This document shows positions 16,995-25,283 of a stretch of 64,000 bases of DNA, piece after piece. The notes beneath the pieces were generated by a model. It worked only from the letters and a program-made list of their open reading frames with translations, was not told the origin of the DNA and made no database searches. The stretch covers positions 1-64,000 of the forward strand of contig NZ_BMGR01000013.1 in the NCBI RefSeq assembly GCF_014640295.1, written 5' to 3'. The stretch comes from Paenibacillus abyssi (GTDB lineage Bacteria; Bacillota; Bacilli; Paenibacillales; Paenibacillaceae). The translations under genes and the position numbers were made by a program. How positions within the stretch are numbered: position 1 is the first letter of the stretch; each line of letters opens with the position of its first letter.

Positions 16995-17023
16995 GCAAAT
17001 GCAAAGCTCTGTTGTTGAGGTAA
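16733..17023 (+). pseudogene. Truncated IS3-family OrfA transposase
   Basis: 96-aa frame. The first 65 or so residues are a typical OrfA helix-turn-helix (MKRYDKAFKEEAVRLSDEIG, KKAAEQLGVAYHTLQDWRK) leading into the leucine-zipper start REIELEKE. After that the sequence (PKSLVQTASYSGS) no longer fits the family, so a deletion or frameshift has removed the rest. No OrfB integrase follows. GTG at 16724 is an alternative start. Confidence 0.75.
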
Positions 17024-17050
17024 GTAATAGACACGGTTGAATAAATGGTT

Positions 17051-17091
17051 AGCCCGTCAGGTCAATTTGTTGATCTAGCGGGCTTTTTTTA
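17051..17091 (+). terminator. Rho-independent terminator
   Basis: AGCCCG...CGGGCT stem extended by GTCAA/TTGAT and followed by seven T. It insulates the phosphate unit from the transposon remnants. Confidence 0.85.
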
Positions 17092-17160
17092 ATACTTTTA
17101 GGTGGAATAATACTGAAATTAAAATGACGGGATGAATTGACGATGAGCCAGATAATCAAA

Positions 17161-17211
17161 TTTACAAATTATCAAGCTGATTTTAACGTCAATATAACAC
17201 AGACATACTAT
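17161..17211 (+). promoter_or_regulatory. PhoP-box promoter of phoX
   Basis: Four hexamers at an exact 11-bp period: TTTACA (17161), TCAAGC (17172), TTAACG (17183) and ATAACA (17194). They resemble the Bacillus PhoP repeat TT(A/T)ACA, the second being weakest. A -10-like TACTAT (17206-17211) follows, with no good -35, as expected for an activator-dependent Pho promoter. Confidence 0.75.
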
Positions 17212-17250
17212 GCTATTCCAGAAGTAAAATTTTGGTTGAGGGGTGTACAT

Positions 17251-18924
17251 ATGAATCAGAGTATGGATCGTAAAACATTTCTGTCTTATCTCGGAACCGG
17301 AGCCGCCGCTCTAGCGGCAGCATCTGCCGGTCTCGGAACCCTGGAAGGTAAAGCTTCCGCCGCATCACCTACTGCTGACCATCTTTTCGGGTTCAAAACC
17401 AATAAGGTCAGCGGATATTTCGATCCGATTCAACCTTCCAAGGAAGACAACCTCATTATTCCTAGAAACTTTAAATACGATGTCGTTGCCGCGTTTGACG
17501 ATGTCATTAACCAAGCCGGAGAAAAATTCGGACAAGGCGCCGATTATAATGCTTATTTCCCAATCAACGGTTCGAGCACGCGTGGTCTGCTGGTTACAAA
17601 CCATGAATACACAAATATCTTTTTATTGGGTCCGATTGTAGACGGTAAAATGACACCCGACCAAATTCAAAAAGATCTTTATTATCAGGGAATGTCCGTT
17701 ATCGAGGTATACCGTGACGAGAAAGGCACCTGGAAAATGGACACTTCCTCGAAATATTCACGTCGCATCAATGGCTTTACCAAATTTGACATCACCGGAC
17801 CTGCCAAAGGCTCTCCAGCTCTTTATAACGCAACTGCGGCTCAAGGCACATTCGCGAATTGCTCGGGTGGCGTGACGTTGTGGAACACTGTTCTCTCCTG
17901 TGAAGAGAACTATGCAGACACCGCCGCTACCGCAAAATTACCGGATACACATTACGGTTGGGTAGTTGAAATTGATCCGTTTGAGCATTCCTTCCGTAAA
18001 AAGCACACAGCTCTGGGACGTTTCAATCATGAGAATACAGCAATGGGCATGACTGCCGACGGCCGCGTCGTCGTATATATGGGCGATGATAAAAAGGACG
18101 CATGCATTTATAAATTCATCAGCAAAGGCAAGTACAATAAAGCGAGAGGCCGTGCAAATTCCGCACTCCTTGAAGATGGTACGTTATATGTTGCTAACCT
18201 GAAAAGCGGCAGATGGGTGCCTGTTACGATCGGGGAAGTAACAAGGGTGCTGTCGAATGACAATTTCAAGAATCCTTATGGGGTAAGCGCGAAAAAAGAA
18301 GACTTGCAAAAGAAGTTTAAGTCGCAGGCGGATGTGGTTGCTTTCTGCCATGAAGCGGCACTGCTAGTCGGTGGCACTCCGACCGACCGCCCGGAAGATA
18401 TTGAAATTTCACCATTTGACAATACGGTGTTTATCTGTCATACGAATAACGATACGCATGGAAATATCCACGGCCATATCACCCGCATTTTCGAATCCGG
18501 CAATGATCTTGGCGCCCTGGAATTTGATTTTGAGATCTTTGCGGCCGGTGGCAGACAGTCCGGCTTCAGTTCGCCGGATAATCTGGCTTTCGACTCGAAC
18601 GGCAACTTGTGGGTCGTTACGGATATTTCGACGAGCAGTCATAATAAGGGCGTCTACAAGACGTTTATGAACAACGGTCTGTTCGTTATTCCAACCAACG
18701 GTCCGGGAAAAGGCGCTGCGATGCAATTTGCATCAGCTCCGATTGATTCAGAATTGACAGGGCCTTACTTCACGCCTGACGAACAAACCCTATTTCTTTC
18801 CGTCCAGCATCCCGGCGAAATGACGACGGATTTGAACAACCCGACCAGCACCTGGCCGCACCGCCCGGGAGACAAGAAAGCCCGCTGCGGCGTGGTTGCA
18901 ATCAGCGGCTTCAAACTTGGATAA
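17251..18924 (+). CDS. PhoX-family phosphatase, Tat-type leader
   Basis: 557-aa exported phosphatase of the PhoX (DUF839) family, calcium/iron-dependent alkaline phosphatases that release phosphate from organic esters. The leader reads MDRKTFLSYLGTGAAALAA: a Tat-like motif with Arg-Lys instead of Arg-Arg, then a hydrophobic stretch and ASAA. Family blocks include SCEENYAD, HENTAMGMTADGRVVVYMGDD, and PEDIEISPFDNTVFICHTNN with GFSSPDNLAFDSNGNLWV. The ATG at 17251 follows GAGGGGTG. The tatA-tatC pair directly downstream supports Tat export. Confidence 0.93.
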   Translation: MNQSMDRKTFLSYLGTGAAALAAASAGLGTLEGKASAASPTADHLFGFKTNKVSGYFDPIQPSKEDNLIIPRNFKYDVVAAFDDVINQAGEKFGQGADYNAYFPINGSSTRGLLVTNHEYTNIFLLGPIVDGKMTPDQIQKDLYYQGMSVIEVYRDEKGTWKMDTSSKYSRRINGFTKFDITGPAKGSPALYNATAAQGTFANCSGGVTLWNTVLSCEENYADTAATAKLPDTHYGWVVEIDPFEHSFRKKHTALGRFNHENTAMGMTADGRVVVYMGDDKKDACIYKFISKGKYNKARGRANSALLEDGTLYVANLKSGRWVPVTIGEVTRVLSNDNFKNPYGVSAKKEDLQKKFKSQADVVAFCHEAALLVGGTPTDRPEDIEISPFDNTVFICHTNNDTHGNIHGHITRIFESGNDLGALEFDFEIFAAGGRQSGFSSPDNLAFDSNGNLWVVTDISTSSHNKGVYKTFMNNGLFVIPTNGPGKGAAMQFASAPIDSELTGPYFTPDEQTLFLSVQHPGEMTTDLNNPTSTWPHRPGDKKARCGVVAISGFKLG

Positions 18925-18944
18925 TTTCTTGCATTCGTTAAACC

Positions 18945-18974
18945 GTCAGCTGCGGAAATGCTTCCGTGGCTGAC
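18945..18974 (+). terminator. Hairpin between phoX and tatA
   Basis: GTCAGC..GCGGAA pairs with TTCCG..GGCTGAC with two mismatches. There is no T-tract, so it is more likely an attenuator or mRNA-stability hairpin than a full stop. Confidence 0.4.
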
Positions 18975-19004
18975 TACCATTATAAATAAGGGAGATGAAG
19001 CAGC

Positions 19005-19220
19005 ATGCCGTTTGGCAATATTGGTATCGGTGGCCTCGTATTGATTCTGATCATTGCTTTAATCATCTTTGGTCCTTCCAAGCTTCCCGAACTCGGACGC
19101 GCTTTCGGTCGTACACTAAGTGAATTTAAAGGCGCTACTCGCGGTCTGGTTAATGGAGAAGAGGATGCAAAAAATACAGAAACCGGCAAGGCTCAGGCAG
19201 AAGTTCTGCCTGAAAAGTAA
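19005..19220 (+). CDS. tatA: Twin-arginine translocase subunit TatA
   Basis: 71-aa protein. A single N-terminal helix ([24 protein letters not shown], with the diagnostic [10 protein letters not shown] hinge) is followed by the amphipathic helix [18 protein letters not shown] and a charged tail. It forms the Tat pore. It starts after GGGAGATGAAG, 80 bp past phoX, and its stop overlaps the tatC start. As in Bacillus phoD-tatAd-tatCd, a dedicated Tat unit sits with a Pho-regulated phosphatase. Confidence 0.94.
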   Translation: MPFGNIGIGGLVLILIIALIIFGPSKLPELGRAFGRTLSEFKGATRGLVNGEEDAKNTETGKAQAEVLPEK

Positions 19221-19960
19221 TGATGAGTAATCCGAATCAACTGAATGTGGTAGGCCATCTGGAAGAGATGAGAAGCCGTTTAATCCGTACCTTCGTCGCA
19301 TTTTTGATATCCATGGCAGCGGCGTTCCTTTATGTGCGGGACATTTACGATTGGCTATTGCGGGGCATGGATCAAAAGCTGGTCGTTCTTGGTCCCTCCG
19401 ATGTGGTTTGGGTATATGTCATGATCTCCGGAATCGTCGCAATAACGGTTACGATTCCGGTCGCCGCGTATCAGATCTGGAAATTCGTTCAGCCTGCGGT
19501 TTCCCCGCAAGCGCAGCGGGCGGCAATCCTATTCATTCCTGCGTTGAGCCTGCTGTTCTTGCTCGGAATTTCCTTCGGATATTTCATTCTGTTTCCGATG
19601 GTTCTCCATTTTATGATGGAGATGGCGGCGGATGATTTTACGACGATGTACACGGTCCAGAAGTATTTTACCTTTATGATCCATATGACGGTTCCGTTTG
19701 GCTTGTTGTTTGAAATGCCGGCTATCGTGATGTTTCTTACGAAGCTGGGCTTGTTGAATCCCGTCAAGCTTGCGAAAGCCCGTAAAATGGCCTATTTTAT
19801 TCTCGTCATTGTTGCGGTTACCATTACACCCCCGGATATCTTATCGGATATTATTGTGATCGTGCCGCTCTTTCTGCTTTATGAGATCAGTATTACGATC
19901 TCTAAAATGGTTTACCGAAAACAACTTAAACTTCAAAATAACGTAAGCGCCGAATCTTAG
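19220..19960 (+). CDS. tatC: Twin-arginine translocase subunit TatC
   Basis: 246-aa six-helix receptor of the Tat system. It has HLEEMRSRLIRTFVAF at the N-terminus, the conserved PVAAYQIWKFVQPAVSPQ loop, and FGLLFEMPAIVMFLTKLGL with KARKMAYFILVIVAVTITPPDI. The start overlaps tatA by one base (TAATG), with a second ATG three bases on. Probably co-transcribed with phoX and tatA under phosphate limitation. Confidence 0.95.
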   Translation: MMSNPNQLNVVGHLEEMRSRLIRTFVAFLISMAAAFLYVRDIYDWLLRGMDQKLVVLGPSDVVWVYVMISGIVAITVTIPVAAYQIWKFVQPAVSPQAQRAAILFIPALSLLFLLGISFGYFILFPMVLHFMMEMAADDFTTMYTVQKYFTFMIHMTVPFGLLFEMPAIVMFLTKLGLLNPVKLAKARKMAYFILVIVAVTITPPDILSDIIVIVPLFLLYEISITISKMVYRKQLKLQNNVSAES

Positions 19961-20306
19961 AGATCGCCTTAACTTTGCGGAGCCCCGTTTAACGGAAGAG
20001 ATGAAGGGGACGATACGTCTAAGCGGCTCACCGTTCGAGAAAACGACGTTTACCTGCATGTTTAAGCAAATAACCTGCTTCAATGCTTCCGTGAGATGTT
20101 CTGCTGTTGCTGAACATCTCTTTTTGTTTTAGATGCCAACCAAGCGCTATTTCTTTCTTAAGAAACAGATAAGGAATGAGAAAGAAAAAAACGACATTCT
20201 ATACTCTATACTAAAAAGGAAGAGGAAAAATGAGCATTTTATTCATGTCTTGTCTATTACCATGTATAATTTAGTATAATACCTTAAGAATAAGGGAGGT
20301 TTAACA
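19961..20306. other. Intergenic region, no gene
   Basis: 346 bp that contain the tatC terminator (20093) and a possible promoter for the next gene (TTGTCT 20250-20255, TATAAT 20275-20280, wide 19-bp spacer). I see no coding sequence. Confidence 0.55.
20093..20130 (+). terminator. Terminator of the phoX-tatAC unit
   Basis: Perfect 9-bp stem GAGATGTTC/GAACATCTC, a ten-base loop and a T-rich tail. Confidence 0.85.
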
Positions 20307-21014
20307 ATGAATGTCGAAACGGTAATGCAGGAGCTTGAATCTCTCAGCAAGGAAAGAATGAAGAAAAGGTACGTGTCCAACGGCGCGCGCGAACCGCTCT
20401 TTGGTGTGGCTACAGGTGAGATGAAGCCTATGGCTAAGAAAATTAAAAAAAATCAATCCTTGGCTGAGCAGCTGTACAACACGGGGAATTATGACGCGAT
20501 GTACTTTGCCGGCGTAATCGCAGATCCCAAAGTGATGATCGAAGAGGATTTTGAGCGGTGGATCGATTCGGCATATTTTTTTATGCTGTCCGATTATGTG
20601 GTGGCAGTTACTTTGGCAGAAACGGATATTGCACAAGAAGTTGCTGATAAATGGATTGCAAGCGGCGAAGAACTGAGAATGTCAGCGGGCTGGAGTTGTT
20701 ACTGCTGGCTTCTGGGAAGCCGTAAGGATGATGAATTTTCGGAAAGTAAAATCGCCAATATGCTGGAAATGGTGCAAAATACAATTCATGATTCTCCGGA
20801 AAGAACTAAATATGCAATGAATAATTTTATTTATACAGTAGGGGTATCTTTTTTGCCTCTACATGATAAGGCGGTCGATACGGCAAAGGCGGTCGGTCCG
20901 GTAGAAGTCAATCTGAACAAGGCAAAAGGCAAGTTTCTACTCGCATCCGAAAATATTCAAAAGGCAGTAGATAAAGGGCAGGTTGGTTTTAAACGCAACT
21001 ATGTAAGGTGTTAG
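20307..21014 (+). CDS. AlkD-like DNA alkylation repair protein
   Basis: 235-aa all-helical HEAT-like protein. The layout (KKRYVSNGAREPLFGVATGEMKPMAKKI, then ADPKVMIEEDFERWIDS and a Trp-rich WSCYCWLLGS stretch) fits the DNA-alkylation-repair family, whose members are glycosylases that excise N3- or N7-alkylpurines. The family includes diverged members with no proven activity, so repair is a family-level inference. It starts after AAGGGAGG and is monocistronic, with a strong hairpin after it. Confidence 0.8.
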   Translation: MNVETVMQELESLSKERMKKRYVSNGAREPLFGVATGEMKPMAKKIKKNQSLAEQLYNTGNYDAMYFAGVIADPKVMIEEDFERWIDSAYFFMLSDYVVAVTLAETDIAQEVADKWIASGEELRMSAGWSCYCWLLGSRKDDEFSESKIANMLEMVQNTIHDSPERTKYAMNNFIYTVGVSFLPLHDKAVDTAKAVGPVEVNLNKAKGKFLLASENIQKAVDKGQVGFKRNYVRC

Positions 21015-21018
21015 AAAA

Positions 21019-21052
21019 CAAGGCAGCCGACAGAACGATCGGCTGCCTTGTT
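21019..21052 (+). terminator. Terminator of the alkD-like gene
   Basis: Perfect 12-bp stem CAAGGCAGCCGA/TCGGCTGCCTTG. The T-tract is short (TTC), so efficiency is uncertain. Confidence 0.6.
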
Positions 21053-21463
21053 CAATACAGGGCAGTAAAGCGTGGCAATCTAAAATTACTCTTTGTCATG
21101 TGAAAGGAAAGGAAAGGAAATAAACACTAGTGAAAGAATATATTAGCAAAATAAACTGTGCAAGGCGGGACTGACACCGGCGTAAAAGAATGTTTGATCA
21201 GAAGTTTGCGGTCGCATTTGCGCTTCAATCGAAAGACAAGCTCCAGGTCGAGGCGATGTATGCGGCTCCGTTCTTTAACGAACTGTCCAGCGCGCTGCGC
21301 TCTGAAACGGTTGCCGAAGATTCTCCCCAGCCAGGAAAATATAGACATTACTCATATCTCCAATAAATTATTCTTTCTCTCTTATGTTTCCTTAAGATAC
21401 AGGGATTGTTCAAAGAAGCTTTTGTAACTGAAAGAAAGGATTATTCGCCAGACAAGAAGCTGC

Positions 21464-21506
21464 AACAGATACAGGCGGTATTACGACCGCCTGTATCTGT
21501 TTTTTA
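21464..21506 (+). terminator. Strong terminator
   Basis: Perfect 16-bp stem starting AACAGATACAGGCGGT, a six-base loop and a run of T. It has no clear gene directly ahead of it, which fits a decayed gene upstream. Confidence 0.85.
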
Positions 21507-21513
21507 TAACCGG

Positions 21514-21532
21514 GATAATCATGAGATGTGGT
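21514..21532 (+). promoter_or_regulatory. Shared regulon motif, copy 1 (upstream of pectinesterase)
   Basis: GATAATCATGAGATGTGGT matches the copies at 25177 and 26856 at about 15 of 19 positions. An inverted GATTAT-type half-site follows about 58 bp later (21573-21580), as at the other two promoters. Possible AraC-regulator site. Confidence 0.5.
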
Positions 21533-21657
21533 GCAGCGGTTTTCCTTCCCTAATGAATGCCCCTCATATTCAAGGATTATATACGTACCCGGTGCACGTG
21601 CCTGATAATCGAAAGGGGGTCAAATGACGCTGCCTTATTGAGGAATGGGGATCCTTT

Positions 21658-22701
21658 ATGAAGAAAAACTTGAAACCGGTATTGCAGGGAAAGCATAAGG
21701 AGCAGCAAGAACGGGAGGACAAGCGAAAGATGATTGTCGCCGAGGATGGGACCGGGGAATATACCAGCATCCAGGAAGCCCTCGACAGGATACCCGAAGG
21801 CAAGCAGGAGGAGACGGTCATCCGGATCAAACCGGGGGTTTACTATGAAAAGCTGCATATCGTCAAACCGTTTGTAAGGTTGATCGGAGAAAGCGCTGAG
21901 GATACGGTAATTACGTACGATGATTATGCGCGCAAAACATTTCCGGATGGTACGGAATATGGGACCTTCAATTCCTATACCGTTCTGCTCGGTGCAGAGG
22001 GGATAAGGGCCGAAAACCTGACGTTTCGGAACTCGGCCGGAAGGGGCGAGCTTGTCGGGCAAGCGCTGGCCGCTTATGTGGATGGCGATCGGATCATGTT
22101 TCGAAACTGCCGTTTCATCGGTTACCAGGATACATTGTTTACCGGTCCCCTGCCGTCTCGTCCGCTGGCGGCTAACCGGTTCGGCGGTCCCAGGGATGAG
22201 GAACCAAGACGGCAGGTTCGCCAGTATTATGAGCGCTGTTATATCGAAGGCGATGTCGATTTCATATTCGGTTCGGCTGCTGCGGTGTTCAGAAATTGCG
22301 AAATTTTCTCCAGAAGACGCCTTGCAGAGGAGAGCTGCGGGTATATTACGGCTGCCTCCACACCGGAGGGCGCGCCTTACGGTTATGTGTTTCTCAGTTG
22401 CAGGCTTACCGGTGATGCGCCAATTCACAGTGTCTATCTGGGACGGCCTTGGAGAAATCATGCCAAGACGGTGTTTGTGAATTGCTGGATGGACGGGCAC
22501 ATCCGGCCTGAAGGCTGGCATAATTGGAACAAGCCTGAGAGTGAATCGACGAGCCTGTATGGTGAGTACAACAGCAGCGGTCCCGGAGCTGACGGGGCGA
22601 GGGTCAGCTGGGCATATCGGCTGACAGAAGCGGAAACGGCCGCATGGAACGATGCGGACATGCTGGCCGGCATCGACGGCTGGAGCCCGCCGGCCGAATA
22701 G
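21658..22701 (+). CDS. Pectin methylesterase (CE8)
   Basis: 347-aa carbohydrate esterase that removes methyl groups from galacturonan. The CE8 right-handed beta-helix motifs are present: GQALAAYVDGDR near residue 134, GYQDTLF near 155 (catalytic Asp), GDVDFIFG near 199 (second Asp) and YLGRPWR near 260 (Arg/Trp). There is no signal peptide and the N-terminus is very charged, so it may act on imported methylated oligogalacturonides. Start at 21658 after GGAATGGGG. ATG at 21730 after GGGAGG is an alternative and would remove the charged extension. Confidence 0.92.
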   Translation: MKKNLKPVLQGKHKEQQEREDKRKMIVAEDGTGEYTSIQEALDRIPEGKQEETVIRIKPGVYYEKLHIVKPFVRLIGESAEDTVITYDDYARKTFPDGTEYGTFNSYTVLLGAEGIRAENLTFRNSAGRGELVGQALAAYVDGDRIMFRNCRFIGYQDTLFTGPLPSRPLAANRFGGPRDEEPRRQVRQYYERCYIEGDVDFIFGSAAAVFRNCEIFSRRRLAEESCGYITAASTPEGAPYGYVFLSCRLTGDAPIHSVYLGRPWRNHAKTVFVNCWMDGHIRPEGWHNWNKPESESTSLYGEYNSSGPGADGARVSWAYRLTEAETAAWNDADMLAGIDGWSPPAE

Positions 22702-22777
22702 AACGGGCATCAATAAGAAGGGCTGCCTGGGCATGATGAATGACTCCGGTGCAGCACTTCTTTCATTTGATTCCGGT

Positions 22778-25093
22778 TCATTCGCCTCCGCTTCCGTATT
22801 TGCTTCGGTATTGGCCGGGCGTCATTCCTTCCTGTTTGCGGAAGTAGCGGATAAAATTTTGCGGGTTGTTGTAGGTGAGCTTCAAAGCGATGTCCTTGAT
22901 CGGCATATCCGTTTCAATCAGCCATTTCTTCGACATGGCGAACCGGTATTGGGACAAGTAATCGCTAAACGACATATTTGTTTCTTTCTTGAACACACTG
23001 CTCAAGTAAAAGTTGTTGTAATGAAGACGGGAGGCACATTCTTCGAGCGTAATATTGCGGTCGTACTCGCTGTGGATGATCTCGATGATTTGCTCCGACA
23101 GATTCTGATACAGCGATTCCTGGCGGTCACCGAATACACGGATCATCGGGACGATGATGCGGTCCTTGAACCATTCCTGAATTTCGGAGCCCACATAGAG
23201 CTGAAGCAGCTCGTCATATAAGGAGCTGTCTTCGACGTTGATCTGTTTGAGCGCAATACCGGTCTCCTGCATCACGATCATTAGATCGTTCAACAGGCGG
23301 ATCAGCGAAATTTGATACTCATGCGGCGTCCGCTCCTTCTGGAATACCTCCTGCATCCATTGATTGAACAGCTCCAATGCTCGGGTCTCATCCGCCAATT
23401 TGATGGCGTCAATCAGCATATTCTGAGCCTGCATAGGGTAGAAATAGACGCGGGTATGCTGTCCGGAGTTCAGGCTGAAATAGGGCACAATGACGCCCTT
23501 GCCCAGCTTCAGCCGCAGCTTGAGCGCCTCGAGTCCTTCCTGATAGGCCCGCGACGTTTTGTGAAGGCTGCTAAACGGAAGGCTGATGCCGATGCTCACA
23601 TCAAGCTTGAGATAGTGCTGCATGTTCTGCTGGATCGATTCCGACAGCTTGTAGATATAATCATTAAACTCCTCTTCGGTCATTCCGCTTGTTCCGATGA
23701 GCGTAACTTGAGTTTGATCAAGAATGACAGGAGGCAGCATATTCTTCTGCGGGACCATCTCCTCAATAATATTGCTGATTGCGAACAGAAGCAGGTCCAG
23801 ATCTTTTTGCTCATAACGGGTACCGTTCAACAGATCGATCTGCAGCGTGAATACCGCCAAATGCTGCCAGGCCGACACCCGTCCTGTATAACCGAATTGC
23901 TGCAGCTTGTCTTCGATCTCCGACGGTCCGATCTGCCCCTGAAACAGCTTATGCAGAAAAAAGGTCCGTACCTGCTCGCTGTTCACATGCAGCTCATTGC
24001 GCAGCTTTGTATTCGAGGCGAACAATTCCCGGATATGATCATCGATGACCTGCAGCTCATTTGTCTTGCTCGCTTGATGCTCAGGCAGTCTTTCTGCAAT
24101 GCTTTGAAAAATCGTACGGATGGGCGAGTAGACTTTACGGCTGCCAAGCCATACCAGAAGCACGCTTAAGCCGATCATGAGCAAACAGATATACAGGGTA
24201 AACCAACCGATCGACCTGGCTTCCTTCTTAAGGGCCGATAGCTCCGTGAAGGACACATACGTCCAGCCGTTAAAACCGGACCGGGTGTAGGTGACGGATA
24301 CGGTACCGCTGTCGCCTGTGGTTTCGAACTGCCCTGTACCCTCCGAGAACCGTGCCAAGTCGTCCTCCCGTATATAACCAGCATCGCTCAAGGGCATCCC
24401 GATCTTATCCTGATCGGGATGCACGATAATACGGAAATCATGGTCGAGTACCATAACTTCCTGTGAAGCCATGCCGTTGTCCATCATGGCCGCTAACCCG
24501 CAGCTGGGAATGGTCGTAACAGCTACGCCGCGTGTCTGCGAAGCGGTGAGCGGCATCTTCTTCACAAGCGCAATCGTGTATGGGCATGCATAGCTTTGCG
24601 TATCGCTCGAACCAAGTGCATCGGTCGGCAGCAGCACCCAGCTCGTACGGTCGGTTAGTGCCATCAATTCAAGCAAGGTGTCATTGGAAGCGTATTCATT
24701 AAAGGGGTAAAGACCTCTGTTATTGATCAGCCAATCGGAGGCTGCATTTGCCAGAATGACATCGGTGACTTGCGTATCGGGAGACTGAAGCAGGCTAAGC
24801 TCCGTTTTTAATTCGTTGTACAGCTGAAAATCATAGAAGGTAAGCGGCCGGTAGAGCACGGCTTGCAACTGCTTCGTATTAATGACGTAGTTCATGGTGT
24901 AATCCACCGTGCGAAGCACCTGCTCAATATTGCTGTTCATCTGATTCATGATCTGGATATTGCCTTCATTGACTTGCTTCTGGACTGCATTCGAGGATTT
25001 CATAAACGAGAAGAACCCAAGGGCAAGCAGAGGAATAATGCTGATTGCGCAGCCGAATAGGACCATCCTGGCATAAATGCTCATCTTGGGCAT
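22778..25093 (-). CDS. Membrane-bound AraC-family regulator (YesS type)
   Basis: 771-aa one-component regulator. Transmembrane helix at about 10-30, an extracytoplasmic sensor region to about 280, a second helix (WFTLYICLLMIGLSVLLVWLG), a cytoplasmic linker and a C-terminal AraC domain (ITLEECASRLHYNNFYLSSVFKKE; IKDIALKLTYNNPQNFIRYFRKQEG). B. subtilis YesS has this layout and controls rhamnogalacturonan genes. It faces the binding-protein genes divergently and the pectinesterase gene convergently. Start at 25093 gives 11 bases after GGAG. GTG/ATG at 25105/25102 sit too close to the site. Confidence 0.92.
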   Translation of the reverse strand: MPKMSIYARMVLFGCAISIIPLLALGFFSFMKSSNAVQKQVNEGNIQIMNQMNSNIEQVLRTVDYTMNYVINTKQLQAVLYRPLTFYDFQLYNELKTELSLLQSPDTQVTDVILANAASDWLINNRGLYPFNEYASNDTLLELMALTDRTSWVLLPTDALGSSDTQSYACPYTIALVKKMPLTASQTRGVAVTTIPSCGLAAMMDNGMASQEVMVLDHDFRIIVHPDQDKIGMPLSDAGYIREDDLARFSEGTGQFETTGDSGTVSVTYTRSGFNGWTYVSFTELSALKKEARSIGWFTLYICLLMIGLSVLLVWLGSRKVYSPIRTIFQSIAERLPEHQASKTNELQVIDDHIRELFASNTKLRNELHVNSEQVRTFFLHKLFQGQIGPSEIEDKLQQFGYTGRVSAWQHLAVFTLQIDLLNGTRYEQKDLDLLLFAISNIIEEMVPQKNMLPPVILDQTQVTLIGTSGMTEEEFNDYIYKLSESIQQNMQHYLKLDVSIGISLPFSSLHKTSRAYQEGLEALKLRLKLGKGVIVPYFSLNSGQHTRVYFYPMQAQNMLIDAIKLADETRALELFNQWMQEVFQKERTPHEYQISLIRLLNDLMIVMQETGIALKQINVEDSSLYDELLQLYVGSEIQEWFKDRIIVPMIRVFGDRQESLYQNLSEQIIEIIHSEYDRNITLEECASRLHYNNFYLSSVFKKETNMSFSDYLSQYRFAMSKKWLIETDMPIKDIALKLTYNNPQNFIRYFRKQEGMTPGQYRSKYGSGGE

Positions 25094-25176
25094 GATAATC
25101 ATCACTCCTCGCGTCTAGGGTATCGTTTCTCATTGTAAGGGGAACCGGACATTCCTTCAATAATCATTTGCAAGCC

Positions 25177-25195
25177 GATAATCATTGGATTAGAT
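25177..25195 (+). promoter_or_regulatory. Shared regulon motif, copy 2 (AraC gene / SBP1 intergenic)
   Basis: GATAATCATTGGATTAGAT matches copy 3 at 17 of 19 positions. An extra ATAATCATT lies 18 bp upstream (25160-25168), giving a direct repeat as AraC proteins often bind, and an inverted ATGATTAT lies at 25231-25238. It could serve both divergent genes. Confidence 0.6.
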
Positions 25196-25283
25196 CTCCC
25201 AGAACCGTCCACTTTTATTGTACAAATGGGATGATTATATTGCATAATCAAGGTAATAGAACGGATAGAGAGGGAGTGTTAAG

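Larger units (their letters stand above)
21015..21657. other. Intergenic region with terminators, regulatory motif and a possible gene remnant
   Basis: 643 bp. It holds a hairpin at 21019, a short GGAAA repeat near 21105-21120, a 58-codon open stretch from ATG 21190 (MFDQKFAVAFALQSKD...) with no ribosome site and no recognised family, a long terminator at 21464, and the shared 19-bp motif at 21514 ahead of the pectinesterase gene. Confidence 0.5.

Noticed and set aside
16337-17040. An intact insertion sequence or Tn7-like transposon
   Set aside because: No full transposase, no OrfB and no TnsA/B/C genes or paired terminal repeats. Only fragments remain.
21577-22734. 385-codon frame antisense to the pectinesterase gene
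   Set aside because: It mirrors a clear CE8 enzyme, has a low-complexity Pro/Arg/Ile-rich translation with no known motif and no ribosome site. Long antisense frames are common opposite GC-rich codons.
23312-24169. 285-codon frame antisense to the AraC-type regulator
   Set aside because: It lies wholly opposite conserved coding sequence with no start signal or motif.
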